A stretch of DNA of 64,000 nucleotides, taken from the NCBI RefSeq assembly GCF_024748615.1, contig NZ_CP087168.1, forward strand, positions 4,030,001 to 4,094,000. The letters are read 5' to 3'. This document shows positions 8,334 through 16,571 of the stretch, piece after piece. A model generated the notes under the pieces. That model ran no database searches. It saw nothing but the letters and a program-made list of their open reading frames with translations, and was not told the DNA's origin. The DNA comes from Pseudomonas sp. B21-048 (lineage in GTDB: Bacteria > Pseudomonadota > Gammaproteobacteria > Pseudomonadales > Pseudomonadaceae). The position numbers were made by a program, and so were the translations under genes. Position 1 is the stretch's first letter. The number at the start of each line of letters is the position of its first letter.

Positions 8334-8413
8334 GAAGGCTGCGATCTTTTGCTCTTCAGCGATTCCCCTCGGCCATCAAAATCAAAAGATCGCAGGCTTC
8401 GCCAGCTCCTACG
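8334..8413. repeat. Right part of the intergenic palindrome interrupted by the IS
   Basis: GAAGGCTGCGATCTTTTG (8334-8351) pairs with CAAAAGATCGCAGGCTTC (8383-8400), and the right arm continues GCCAGCTCCTACG. The missing outer half of the left arm is found on the far side of the element at 6719-6735. The family is common between genes in fluorescent pseudomonads. Confidence 0.8.
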
Positions 8414-8535
8414 CTTGACCGCGTCGGTGTTCCTTAAAGAGGCGCCTGGCAAATCATTGCTTCTGCCTTGACCAGCCTGTCACCGAGCGTATCGCGACAA
8501 TAGCGCTAGGTCGTGATTAACAGATTTACGCAAAT

Positions 8536-8642
8536 CTCTGTAGGCGCTGCCGAAGGCTGCGATCCTTTGATTCAGAGGCCCGGGCAATAAATTGCCTGCC
8601 AGAAAAATCAAAAGATCGCAGCCTTCGGCAGCGCCTACAGAG
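8536..8642. repeat. Second, intact intergenic palindrome
   Basis: The arms starting CTCTGTAGGCGCTGCCGAAG (8536) and ending with its complement (to 8642) form a near-perfect ~40-bp inverted repeat with a ~30-base loop. It is of the same family as the palindrome broken by the IS. Between the IS and tadC (8334-8724) nothing but these two repeats is visible. It may also serve as a transcription stop for tadC. Confidence 0.85.
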
Positions 8643-8724
8643 GATGTGTAAACCTATGGCGGGAAAATGCAGATCAGACTCGGGCGGCAAGGCCATCGTG
8701 CTCGACAGCTTCCACCCGTTTACC

Positions 8725-9687
8725 TCACCCGAATGCTCTCACCACACCGATCAAGGCAGGGCCGATGGCGACCAGGAAGAAGCTCGGCCACAGGCAGAAA
8801 ATCAGCGGGAAGATAAGTTTGGTGCCAATTTTTGCCCCCGCCTCTTCGGCGGCCTGCGTACGCCGGTCACGGAACTCATCGGCATAGATGCGCAAAGTAT
8901 CGGCTACGCTGGTACCAAAGCGGATACTCTGCGCCAATAGGCTGACCAACCCCTGTACGTCATCCAGACCGGTGCGCACGGCCAGTTGTTTGAGCGCTTC
9001 GGTACTGGTAATGCCCGCGCGGATTTGCGCATTGACCAGGGCTAGTTCTTCAGCCAGTTCAACCTGACTGACCGACATCTCCTCAGCCACCCGCTCGATG
9101 GTCGTGGGCAGGGCCAGGCCCGACTCCACGCACACCACCATCAGATCCAGTGCGTCCGGAAACGCGGCACGCAGCCGGCCTTGTCGCGATTTTTTGCGCT
9201 TGCCGACATATATCGCTGGCAGCAGCCATCCGACAGCGGCCATCATGACCACCAACAGCAGTCCCGTGATCAAGGAAACCTTGGGAATCATCGGTAATAG
9301 CAACAACGCAATGCCGACCAACAACAGTGGTAACAGCAAGCGCACCGCCCAATATATCTGCACCGCTGAAGAGGAACGGTACCCTGCATGCGTCAACAGG
9401 GTCTGGGTGACGGACGCCTGAGCGGATTCGGTCGAGGCAAAGCGCTGGCCGACCCGCTCCAGCAACAGTTGCAGATTACCAGGAGCGTCCTGCCCGGTCG
9501 TATTGCCTAAATGACCACGCTTGATCAGCGCCAGGCGACGCTGCACCGGGTCCTGAAGACCCAGCATCAGCAAAATCACGGCGACGACCGCAAGCACCGT
9601 ACTCAAACCGATCGCGCCGAGGAACAACAGACGCCCCATCTCCTCGTTCCCCGTGACCCGACTGAACAACCCGAGTAAAAAGTCCAT
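8725..9687 (-). CDS. tadC: Tad pilus inner-membrane platform protein TadC
   Basis: A 320-residue member of the type II secretion F family, which with TadB forms the membrane platform of the pilus machine. Hydrophobic segments lie near residues 20-45 (LLFLGAIGLSTVLAVVAVIL), about 130-175 (two helices, LLLPLLLVGIALLLLPMI) and at the C-terminus (FPLIFCLWPSFFLVAIGPAL). The cytoplasmic T2SF region contains FPDALDLMVVCVESGLALP, the typical GspF-like signature. It follows tadB by 29 bases and is the last gene of the minus-strand arm. Confidence 0.92.
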   Translation of the reverse strand: MDFLLGLFSRVTGNEEMGRLLFLGAIGLSTVLAVVAVILLMLGLQDPVQRRLALIKRGHLGNTTGQDAPGNLQLLLERVGQRFASTESAQASVTQTLLTHAGYRSSSAVQIYWAVRLLLPLLLVGIALLLLPMIPKVSLITGLLLVVMMAAVGWLLPAIYVGKRKKSRQGRLRAAFPDALDLMVVCVESGLALPTTIERVAEEMSVSQVELAEELALVNAQIRAGITSTEALKQLAVRTGLDDVQGLVSLLAQSIRFGTSVADTLRIYADEFRDRRTQAAEEAGAKIGTKLIFPLIFCLWPSFFLVAIGPALIGVVRAFG

Positions 9688-9716
9688 GAACTGTACCTCC
9701 CGGTAGCGAATACCGC

Positions 9717-10703
9717 TTAAACCTGAATCCGGATGATTTTGCGTATCCAGAAAATCCCGACCAACATGGAGCAGAAAGCCCCGATGATCAGCTTTTGGCC
9801 CGTAGGATCATTGAGCAGAACAGGCATGTAAGTGGGGCTTGTAACTATGATCGCGATCGCCAGCACGAAGGGAATGGCCACCAGTATCCAGGCGGACATC
9901 CGCCCTTCCGCCGACAAGGTTTTGATCTTGCGCTGAAAACGGAAGCGCCCACGAATCAGGCGACTCAGACGCTCCAGCACTTCAGTCAGATTGCCGCCCG
10001 TCTCGCGATGGATGAGGATCGAGGTCACCAGCATCATCACCGTCATGCTCGGCATACGCTCGAGCAGGCCGAGCATTGCCCGGCGCACATCATTACCGTA
10101 GTTGATATCGGCGAAGGTCAGGCCGAACTCATGAGCGACCGCCCCTTTGTGCTCCTCGGCGACCAGACGCAGGGTTTCATTGAACGGGTGCCCGGCGCGC
10201 AGGGCACGGCACATGGCATCCAGCGCATCCGGCAAGCCTTCCTCAAACTCAGCGAAGCGTTTGCCACGGTCCCGAGAAATTTTCAGCAGCGGTAACCAGA
10301 ACACCCCGAAGCCCGCTAGCAGCGCCATCCACCAGACCGACGAGATCATCCAGATCGAGATGCCCGTACAGGCGCCCAGGAACAGCCCGAGCAACAGCAC
10401 CCGATAAGCACGATATTCATGCCCGGCCTGCTCGATCATCTGTGTCAGGTTCGCCATAAAGGGCAACTGCTCGAGCATGGCTTCCAGCGGCGACAATCGA
10501 GTCAGGTATTTCTGCCGCAACACTGTCTGCATATTGGGCAAATTGTTGGCTTTCTCCAGTACATGCAAACGGCCGCGAATGCGCTTGCGCATCTTGCCAG
10601 CCTCGCCGAACACCGGTACCACCACGCCTTGGGACAGAAGGAACACGGCGATAAACACCATGCCGAGGAACATCAGAATGAATTCACTGGGAATATTGTT
10701 CAT
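9717..10703 (-). CDS. tadB: Tad pilus inner-membrane platform protein TadB
   Basis: A 328-residue T2SF-domain protein, partner of TadC. N-terminal helix [19 protein letters not shown], two central helices (residues about 100-145), cytoplasmic domain with [20 protein letters not shown], and two C-terminal helices. I chose ATG 10703, whose ATGA overlaps the tadA stop, with GGAGG 10 bases upstream; the frame's earlier start at 10724 lies inside tadA. The overlap suggests translational coupling with the ATPase gene. Confidence 0.92.
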   Translation of the reverse strand: MNNIPSEFILMFLGMVFIAVFLLSQGVVVPVFGEAGKMRKRIRGRLHVLEKANNLPNMQTVLRQKYLTRLSPLEAMLEQLPFMANLTQMIEQAGHEYRAYRVLLLGLFLGACTGISIWMISSVWWMALLAGFGVFWLPLLKISRDRGKRFAEFEEGLPDALDAMCRALRAGHPFNETLRLVAEEHKGAVAHEFGLTFADINYGNDVRRAMLGLLERMPSMTVMMLVTSILIHRETGGNLTEVLERLSRLIRGRFRFQRKIKTLSAEGRMSAWILVAIPFVLAIAIIVTSPTYMPVLLNDPTGQKLIIGAFCSMLVGIFWIRKIIRIQV

Positions 10704-12142
10704 GACTGCCGTGCCTCCATCCACTCAGGCCTGAACATCGTCAGCGGCAACTCGATGCCGCGCTTGGCCAGCACATCGCGGAAGGCCGGGATCATGCCGC
10801 TGGGGCGATAATCGCCAAGCACTTCGCCGTTCTCGCCCATGCCTTGACGCGCAAAGGAGAAGATTTCGGTCATGGTGATGATCTCGCCCTCCATGCCGTT
10901 GATCTCCTGCACGCTGACCAGCCGGCGCTTGCCGTCCTCCTGACGTTCCAGCTGGATCACCACGTCGATGGCCGACGCGATCTGCTGCCGCATGGCCTTG
11001 ATCGGGAAGGTCGCCCCGGTCATCGACACCATGTTCTCGATTCGCCCCAACGCATCGCGTGCGGTGTTGGCGTGGATGGTGGTCAATGAGCCGTCGTGAC
11101 CGGTGTTCATGGCCGTCAGCATGTCCAGCGCCTCGGCGCCGCGTACTTCGCCGATGACAATGCGGTCCGGGCGCATCCGCAGGCTGTTGCGCACCAATTC
11201 CCGCTGACTCACCTCGCCACGCCCCTCGATATTCGAAGGCCGGGTTTCCAGGCGCACCACATGGGGCTGCTGCAGTTGCAGTTCGGCCGAGTCTTCGATG
11301 GTGACGATCCGCTCGTTTTGCGGAATGAAACTGGACAGCACATTGAGCATGGTGGTCTTGCCGCTGCCGGTACCGCCGGAAATCAGCACGTTCAGGCGCC
11401 CACGGACAATCGCCTTGAGCAGCAGGGCAATGGCCGGGGTCAACGTCCCTACCGAGATCAAACTGTCGGTGTTGAGCAGGTCCACCGCAAAGCGGCGAAT
11501 CGACATGCTCGGGCCGTCGATGGCCAGCGGCGGGATAATCGCGTTGACCCGCGAACCGTCCTTGAGCCGGGCATCCACCAATGGCGAGGACTCGTCGATA
11601 CGCCGCCCCAGGCTGGACACGATGCGGTCAATGATGTTGAGCAAATGCTGATCATCGCGAAAACGCACATCGGTCCGTTGCAGTTTGCCGAAGCGCTCGA
11701 CATAGACCGAGGCATGGCCGTTGACCAGAATGTCGGACACGCTGTGATCGGCCAGCAACGGTTCCAATGGACCCAGGCCCAGCACCTCGTCGGTGATCTG
11801 CTTGATAATCAACTGGCGGCTGACGGAACTCACTGGCGCCGAATGTTCATCGAGCAAGCGCTGGCAAATATCGCGAATCTGCCGCGTGGCTTCGGCCTGT
11901 TCAAGGGAGTCCAGCAAGGACAGGTCCATGACCTTGAGCAATTGCTGGTAGATCTTTTCCCGCCACTCGGCCTCCACCGGGGTGACCTGGCTTCTGGTTT
12001 CGTAAAGAACATCCGGGACTATGTGCTCCCACGCCATCATTTCATCTGCCGGATCCGGCAGATCATCGCCCAACTGAGTCGCCGACGAAGAGGCGGGTTT
12101 ACCGGACTGTTTGCGCAAGCGGTTACGAAAGTCGCTGATCAT
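10700..12142 (-). CDS. tadA: Tad pilus assembly ATPase TadA (CpaF)
   Basis: A 480-residue secretion ATPase of the GspE/VirB11 superfamily, which powers Flp pilus assembly at the inner membrane. The Walker A motif GGTGSGKTT lies near residue 260. It is followed by an Asp-box ([14 protein letters not shown]), Walker B ([20 protein letters not shown]) and a His-box ([12 protein letters not shown]). The N-terminal region contains the CpaF-typical [20 protein letters not shown]. It starts 3 bases after tadZ and overlaps tadB. All expected catalytic motifs are intact. Confidence 0.95.
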   Translation of the reverse strand: MISDFRNRLRKQSGKPASSSATQLGDDLPDPADEMMAWEHIVPDVLYETRSQVTPVEAEWREKIYQQLLKVMDLSLLDSLEQAEATRQIRDICQRLLDEHSAPVSSVSRQLIIKQITDEVLGLGPLEPLLADHSVSDILVNGHASVYVERFGKLQRTDVRFRDDQHLLNIIDRIVSSLGRRIDESSPLVDARLKDGSRVNAIIPPLAIDGPSMSIRRFAVDLLNTDSLISVGTLTPAIALLLKAIVRGRLNVLISGGTGSGKTTMLNVLSSFIPQNERIVTIEDSAELQLQQPHVVRLETRPSNIEGRGEVSQRELVRNSLRMRPDRIVIGEVRGAEALDMLTAMNTGHDGSLTTIHANTARDALGRIENMVSMTGATFPIKAMRQQIASAIDVVIQLERQEDGKRRLVSVQEINGMEGEIITMTEIFSFARQGMGENGEVLGDYRPSGMIPAFRDVLAKRGIELPLTMFRPEWMEARQS

Positions 12143-12145
12143 GGG

Positions 12146-13366
12146 TCATCCCCCGAAAAAACGGTTGAAGGCGCGTTTGAGTAAGCCTTTGTTCCCGGCT
12201 ACCTGTTGACCGACCAGGTCCTCGGTCATGTCGCGCAGTGCGGCAGTAATCGCTGCCCTCGGCGCATGCAGGCCCAACGGCACGCCAGTGTTCTGACTCT
12301 GGCTGACCAGGTTGAAGTCGTTGGGTATTTTCGACAGATTGGTGCAGCGCAGCGCCTCGCCGATATCTTTGAGGCTGATCGCTCCCGACTTGTCAAAGCG
12401 GTTGACCACTATCTGCAATTGATCCCCGCGCACACCCAGGTCATCGCGAAGAATCCGCACCAGGGAGCTGGCATCGCGCAGATGACTGACGCTCTGCTGC
12501 ACCACTACGTACACCCGATCCACCTGCTCCAGCACGGAGCCGGTGAGGTGGTCGATTTGCCGCGGCAGGTCGATCACCACCCAGTCATAGCTGGCGCGAG
12601 CCAACTTCAACAGGGTGTCAAGTTGCTCGGGTTGGGCATCTTGCGGCAGACACAGCTCACCGGCCCGACCACCCAGCACATGCAAGGTGGGGCTGAAGTG
12701 ACTGCAAAAACCGCGTAGCGCGACGCTGTCCATGCCGTCGATCTGATGCAACACCTCCAGATGGCTGTGCGACTGCGCCACATCCAGATAATGCGTCACG
12801 CTGCCAAATTGCAGGTCCATATCCAGCAACAGGGTACTGCCGCCCCTGGCACTGAGCTGCTGGGCCAGGTTGCAGGCCACCAGGGTTCCGCCGGAGCCGC
12901 CCTTGGCGCTCATCACGGCGATCAATTTCCCTTCCGCCCCACTGCCGGTCCGAACCTCCATGACCAGCCGATTCAAGGCGGCGACCAGTTCTGCCTCGGC
13001 GATGGGCTCCGGCAGCACGTCACGGGCACCGGCCTGCATCGCCATGCGCATGCCTTCCTGATCGCTTAGCAGACCGCAGACCAACATCGGCGGACGTTCA
13101 TGGGCCGGGTGCAGCAACAGCGCCGCCAGCTCCTCGCGCCACAGGTGGCTGACGCGCAACAGCAGCAGATCGGGCATCCGGTCCAGACCGTAGAGCGGGT
13201 CGACATGCCCGTTGCTTACCAGGCGAGTGCTCACCTCAAGACCGGGCATGCGCTGGCAGACACTCTGCAGATCGCGCAAAGAGGTGGCATCACGGCTGCT
13301 GATCAGCAACCGGAGCCCGGCTTTGCCAGTCGAGCTGGAGACTGGCGTTTCCTTGGTATTCAGCAT
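12146..13366 (-). CDS. tadZ: Tad pilus localisation protein TadZ (CpaE), ParA/MinD-like
   Basis: A 406-residue two-domain protein: a receiver-like N-terminal domain (residues about 15-130, LRLLISSRDATSLRDLQSVC and AMQAGARDVLPEPIAEAEL) and a ParA/MinD-type ATPase domain. TadZ proteins mark the pole or site of pilus assembly. The deviant Walker A reads SAKGGSGGTLV near residue 154: it keeps the first Lys but has Gly where the P-loop Lys is normally found. Later motifs (LLLDMDLQFGSVTHYLD, WVVIDLPRQIDHLTG) are present. The N-terminal domain keeps no obvious phospho-acceptor site. It overlaps the preceding tadE/F-like gene by 7 bases. Confidence 0.9.
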   Translation of the reverse strand: MLNTKETPVSSSTGKAGLRLLISSRDATSLRDLQSVCQRMPGLEVSTRLVSNGHVDPLYGLDRMPDLLLLRVSHLWREELAALLLHPAHERPPMLVCGLLSDQEGMRMAMQAGARDVLPEPIAEAELVAALNRLVMEVRTGSGAEGKLIAVMSAKGGSGGTLVACNLAQQLSARGGSTLLLDMDLQFGSVTHYLDVAQSHSHLEVLHQIDGMDSVALRGFCSHFSPTLHVLGGRAGELCLPQDAQPEQLDTLLKLARASYDWVVIDLPRQIDHLTGSVLEQVDRVYVVVQQSVSHLRDASSLVRILRDDLGVRGDQLQIVVNRFDKSGAISLKDIGEALRCTNLSKIPNDFNLVSQSQNTGVPLGLHAPRAAITAALRDMTEDLVGQQVAGNKGLLKRAFNRFFGG

Positions 13367-13854
13367 GGTGTGATCTCCCCGGAATCGGAATGACGCCCGA
13401 GGCTTTCGCGTGGCAACGTTGCCCTGAATGTGGGCAAGGTAATGGGCACGCCGAACCCGGGAATAAACAGGTTGAAAACGAAGTTTTGCAGGCTCAACTG
13501 GACGTAGCGGATGGCACGGAATCCAGTGACCCCACTCGTGTCGCCAGGGTTGGCCACCAGAGCACCGTTTGCATCCAGATAAGTCAGTACCAGGTTGCTA
13601 GTGGTCAGATCGGTGATCAGCTGGCTCGTACCGGCATCCCCCGCGGCATTGAAAATCGCCCGCTGCAGGATCACCGGATCGCTGATATTGCACACTGCCG
13701 CCAGGCGTGCACCGCGACGGGCTGCTTCATCCAATGCATTGACCGTGAAGTACAGGCGGCCCATTTCCAATACGGCGAACAACAGCGTGAATACCAGCAT
13801 GCCAATGATGGCGAACTCCACGACATAGGTGCCGCGCATGCGTTTGCGATTCAT
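13360..13854 (-). CDS. TadE/TadF-like pseudopilin
   Basis: A 164-residue TadE-domain minor pilin. The start MNRKRMRGTYVVEFAIIG contains the prepilin-like site RG/TYVVEF, with Glu at +5 of the mature protein, and a single hydrophobic helix. In other Tad systems such proteins are cleaved by the TadV peptidase. I chose ATG 13854, whose first base is shared with the previous TGA stop; a GTG one codon earlier is the alternative. Two TadE-type genes in tandem correspond to tadE and tadF; I cannot say with confidence which is which. Confidence 0.85.
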   Translation of the reverse strand: MNRKRMRGTYVVEFAIIGMLVFTLLFAVLEMGRLYFTVNALDEAARRGARLAAVCNISDPVILQRAIFNAAGDAGTSQLITDLTTSNLVLTYLDANGALVANPGDTSGVTGFRAIRYVQLSLQNFVFNLFIPGFGVPITLPTFRATLPRESLGRHSDSGEITPC

Positions 13855-14333
13855 CACAGTGCCCTCATGACAGTCGTGGCGACCAGCGGAATGCTCAGCG
13901 CAATCTGACTACCAAAAAAACCCGGAATCGAGCCGGTACAATTACCACTGCCAATCACCGGACAAAACGTATAAGTGATGGTGACCCGCACATGGTCGGC
14001 ACCCACAGCAGCGACCTCCACCATGCCGGTCGTCAACCCTGATACCACAGGGCTGCCGGTATTACTGGGCACACCATAGACCGCGACATTTTTCGTCTGG
14101 GTCTGTAGCGTACTGCTCAAAGAAATCTCGCCGAGCGTCGAGTTCCAGGCCTGGCCGGCGACGAAGCGGTCGGCATCACGACTGGCCTGCAGCAGCACGT
14201 TGTACTGATAGAGCATGCGACCGAACTCACCGAAGGCGAGCACCAACAGCAGCAATATCGGCAGCACGAGGGTGAATTCCACCAGGGCCAAGCCCTGCTG
14301 GGCCTGTGCTCGTCTAAATGCGTGAAGTCTCAT
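13854..14333 (-). CDS. TadE-like pseudopilin
   Basis: A 159-residue TadE-domain protein. The N-terminus has QQG/LALVEFTLVLPILLLLVL: a Gly, then the processed helix with Glu at +5, as in pseudopilins. The C-terminal periplasmic part contains two Cys (FCPVIGSGNCTGSIP) that could form a disulfide. It lies 8 bases after tadG and shares one base with the next TadE-like gene, indicating coupled translation. The role is inferred from the Tad family: a minor pilin-like component of the fibre or its base. Confidence 0.86.
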   Translation of the reverse strand: MRLHAFRRAQAQQGLALVEFTLVLPILLLLVLAFGEFGRMLYQYNVLLQASRDADRFVAGQAWNSTLGEISLSSTLQTQTKNVAVYGVPSNTGSPVVSGLTTGMVEVAAVGADHVRVTITYTFCPVIGSGNCTGSIPGFFGSQIALSIPLVATTVMRAL

Positions 14334-14341
14334 GACGCCTC

Positions 14342-15667
14342 CTACGAGTCAGTGCTCGGAGTGCCGCTGCCGTTGAGATAGGTTTTGTAAAGCTGGATGA
14401 TCTGCGGACCGGAATCGCCCGTCGGATTAGGACCGGGTACGTTGTCGCCTTCGCACTCCTTCACAAACTGGCCGAAGATTTGCGCTTCCGTGCCGCCGTT
14501 ACTCATCGGCTGCACCACGTAATAGCAGCCAAACCCCAGGACCGGGACCGTGGTTGAGCCGCCCTGTTTACCGGTGCAGTCACCCACAACGATTTTCATC
14601 ATCCGGCGCTCGAACACCCCGTTGCTTTCACAGCCACTGCCGCCCCCTGCCACACACGCGGCAACGCTCGCACGCCAGTCGTTGTAGTCATATATCGTGT
14701 TGCCGCCCGCTGTGAGATTGCCGTCGCTCGATGTGACAGTTTGCCCTTGGTACTTCTTTTCTTCCGTTGAGCCGTCGTAAGTGATCGCGGGGTTGCTGGA
14801 TGTCGTCACCAGGTCTGGCGGATAGTCCGAGGAATTGACCGGCCCCTGATAGATGCCGAAGCGCGTATTCAAGCCTTGAGACGCAGGGCCCACCGTGTTG
14901 CCGGGTTTGGTCTGGACATTTTCCCCCACGTTGCGGCAGACCGAGCCGCCTCCGGCCATATCATCCCTGACCGAACTGCCGCCCGAACCAAAATCGAGCA
15001 ACTGAAAGTTGCCTGGACCAATGGGGGACGAATTGCCGGCAGCCGACTTCAATACTTGCAAATCACCAAATTGGAAGCCCCAGAACATGCCAGCGTCCGG
15101 GTCGTATTGACTCGCCTCGCCACAGACCATCAAAGGTGCGAGATCACACGGGCTAGTGGGGCTGGGGCCTGCCGTGGCAATCGCCGCCACCGCTTTGTTC
15201 CCCACGGAGCCGAATGACTGGGCGAAGTTCCAGAAAAACCCCGTCAGGTTATAGTTCGGCACCGATACCCGAACGTATTTGGCATCCGAAGGCCCGGGAT
15301 AAGAGAACGGGCCATAGACGAGGCTGGACAATTCCACCACCGCGAAGCCGTTGCCGCCGACAGCCGCTGCCAATTCATTGTTGCCCGGAGCATTGGCATT
15401 TTGCATCAGCGTATTGAGCGCGGCAGCCTGCGTCGCGCTGGCAGCGTTGACTTCTCCCGCCACCTGACTCAGGGTTTTGGCACCACTCAGGGCGGCGGCG
15501 TCTACCGCATTCTGCAGGCGCGTTTTGTTCAGCAACATGTGTCCGCCGTCCAACGCCAACGCCGCCATCATCGCCATCGCCGCCAACGCGATTACCATCA
15601 ATACGCTCACCGATCCTTCCTGGCGCCTTGGCGTCGCAGTGAACGGCTGCTGAATACGAAGATTCAT
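14342..15667 (-). CDS. tadG: TadG-like pilus assembly protein
   Basis: A 441-residue protein with an N-terminal Tad domain: MNLRIQQPF, then EGSVSVLMVIALAAMAMMAA (membrane helix) and DGGHMLLNKTRLQNAVDAAA, the family signature. The remainder is predicted periplasmic, with several Cys and many Gly, Ser and Asn. No von Willebrand domain is evident, unlike some TadG proteins. GAGGG lies 8 bases before the ATG at 15667; ATG 15670 and TTG 15673 are alternatives. It follows rcpC by 76 bases. Confidence 0.86.
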   Translation of the reverse strand: MNLRIQQPFTATPRRQEGSVSVLMVIALAAMAMMAALALDGGHMLLNKTRLQNAVDAAALSGAKTLSQVAGEVNAASATQAAALNTLMQNANAPGNNELAAAVGGNGFAVVELSSLVYGPFSYPGPSDAKYVRVSVPNYNLTGFFWNFAQSFGSVGNKAVAAIATAGPSPTSPCDLAPLMVCGEASQYDPDAGMFWGFQFGDLQVLKSAAGNSSPIGPGNFQLLDFGSGGSSVRDDMAGGGSVCRNVGENVQTKPGNTVGPASQGLNTRFGIYQGPVNSSDYPPDLVTTSSNPAITYDGSTEEKKYQGQTVTSSDGNLTAGGNTIYDYNDWRASVAACVAGGGSGCESNGVFERRMMKIVVGDCTGKQGGSTTVPVLGFGCYYVVQPMSNGGTEAQIFGQFVKECEGDNVPGPNPTGDSGPQIIQLYKTYLNGSGTPSTDS

Positions 15668-15743
15668 CATCAAGCCCTCATTTGCCGATGCTGATCCGGA
15701 TCGGCTCCGCCAAGACCTGGTGTCCAGGACCTGTTGCGCCCTA

Positions 15744-16556
15744 TCAGCGAATGTTGACTACTTTGGTTTCGATCCCACGAATAATGGTGATGGCTGCGCC
15801 ACCCTCGCCACTGCTTCTACGCTGTACTACGCGTTTTGGCACCGTGGCAGTGGCCACCGCCATGACCGGTGCAGCAGGCGCAACGGTCGCTATTTTTTTC
15901 TCGGAGTTCAGCGGATTGCGCAGGGTCAGTTGCAATTTCCCTTCTGTTTGCGCGGTGACCAGGGTTTCAGCCTCTGCAGTCGTCATCTCCAGCGTCACTG
16001 CACGCACCACCACCGGTTGGGTCTTGTCCGTCCCTGCCGTCTGGTCCACCGCCAGCACCCGCAAGTTCTCGAGGATGGTCCTGGACACGGCGTTGTTACC
16101 GCCGGCACTGGTGGTTTTGGTCGCCAGAACATCGACCCGGTTACCTGGCAGAAGGAACCCGCCCACGCCAACCACATCGTCCACGCGTACCGATATGGCC
16201 CGTTTGTCTGTCGCAATCAGCGAGGCAAGGGTACTGCCACCCAAGTGCTCACTCAGACGCGCGCCGCGCATGATGTCGCCCTTCAAGATGTCGAACGTTG
16301 CGATCTTGCCTACTGCTTTTTCGGTGGAATCGAAGGCATCGTCCGGGATCGTGTCCATGGGCATGCGCAGGGTCGTGACCTGTTGAGCCTCGACCATCTG
16401 GCCAAATGGAATTTCTACCGTGGCAACCACCACGCTTCGAAGGTGGTCATCCGGGGTGGCATTGAGCCGGGCGCTCAGCCAGGAGTCGGCCATCCATGCA
16501 GCACCAAGGCCCATGACCAGGGAAACGCCTATCAGGGAAACAGTACGAGAGCTCAT
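15744..16556 (-). CDS. rcpC: Flp pilus assembly protein RcpC (CpaB)
   Basis: A 270-residue protein with an N-terminal membrane anchor (VSLIGVSLVMGLGAAWMADS), a SAF domain (VVVATVEIPFGQMVEAQQVT through GDIMRGARLSEHLG, residues about 40-105) and the RcpC/CpaB C-terminal domain (VDDVVGVGGFLLPGNRVDVL onward). It acts with the secretin at the outer membrane in characterised Tad systems. Here it is separated from rcpA by more than 10 kb and lies on the other strand, whereas the two are adjacent in the Aggregatibacter locus. It starts 15 bases after the AAA ATPase gene. Confidence 0.9.
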   Translation of the reverse strand: MSSRTVSLIGVSLVMGLGAAWMADSWLSARLNATPDDHLRSVVVATVEIPFGQMVEAQQVTTLRMPMDTIPDDAFDSTEKAVGKIATFDILKGDIMRGARLSEHLGGSTLASLIATDKRAISVRVDDVVGVGGFLLPGNRVDVLATKTTSAGGNNAVSRTILENLRVLAVDQTAGTDKTQPVVVRAVTLEMTTAEAETLVTAQTEGKLQLTLRNPLNSEKKIATVAPAAPVMAVATATVPKRVVQRRSSGEGGAAITIIRGIETKVVNIR

Positions 16557-16571
16557 GTCAGTATCTCCGCA

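Noticed and set aside
6595..8724. Idea that the IS element caused the split of the Tad locus
   Set aside because: The flanks restore one continuous palindrome with a near 4-bp duplication, so this looks like a simple insertion and not an inversion endpoint.
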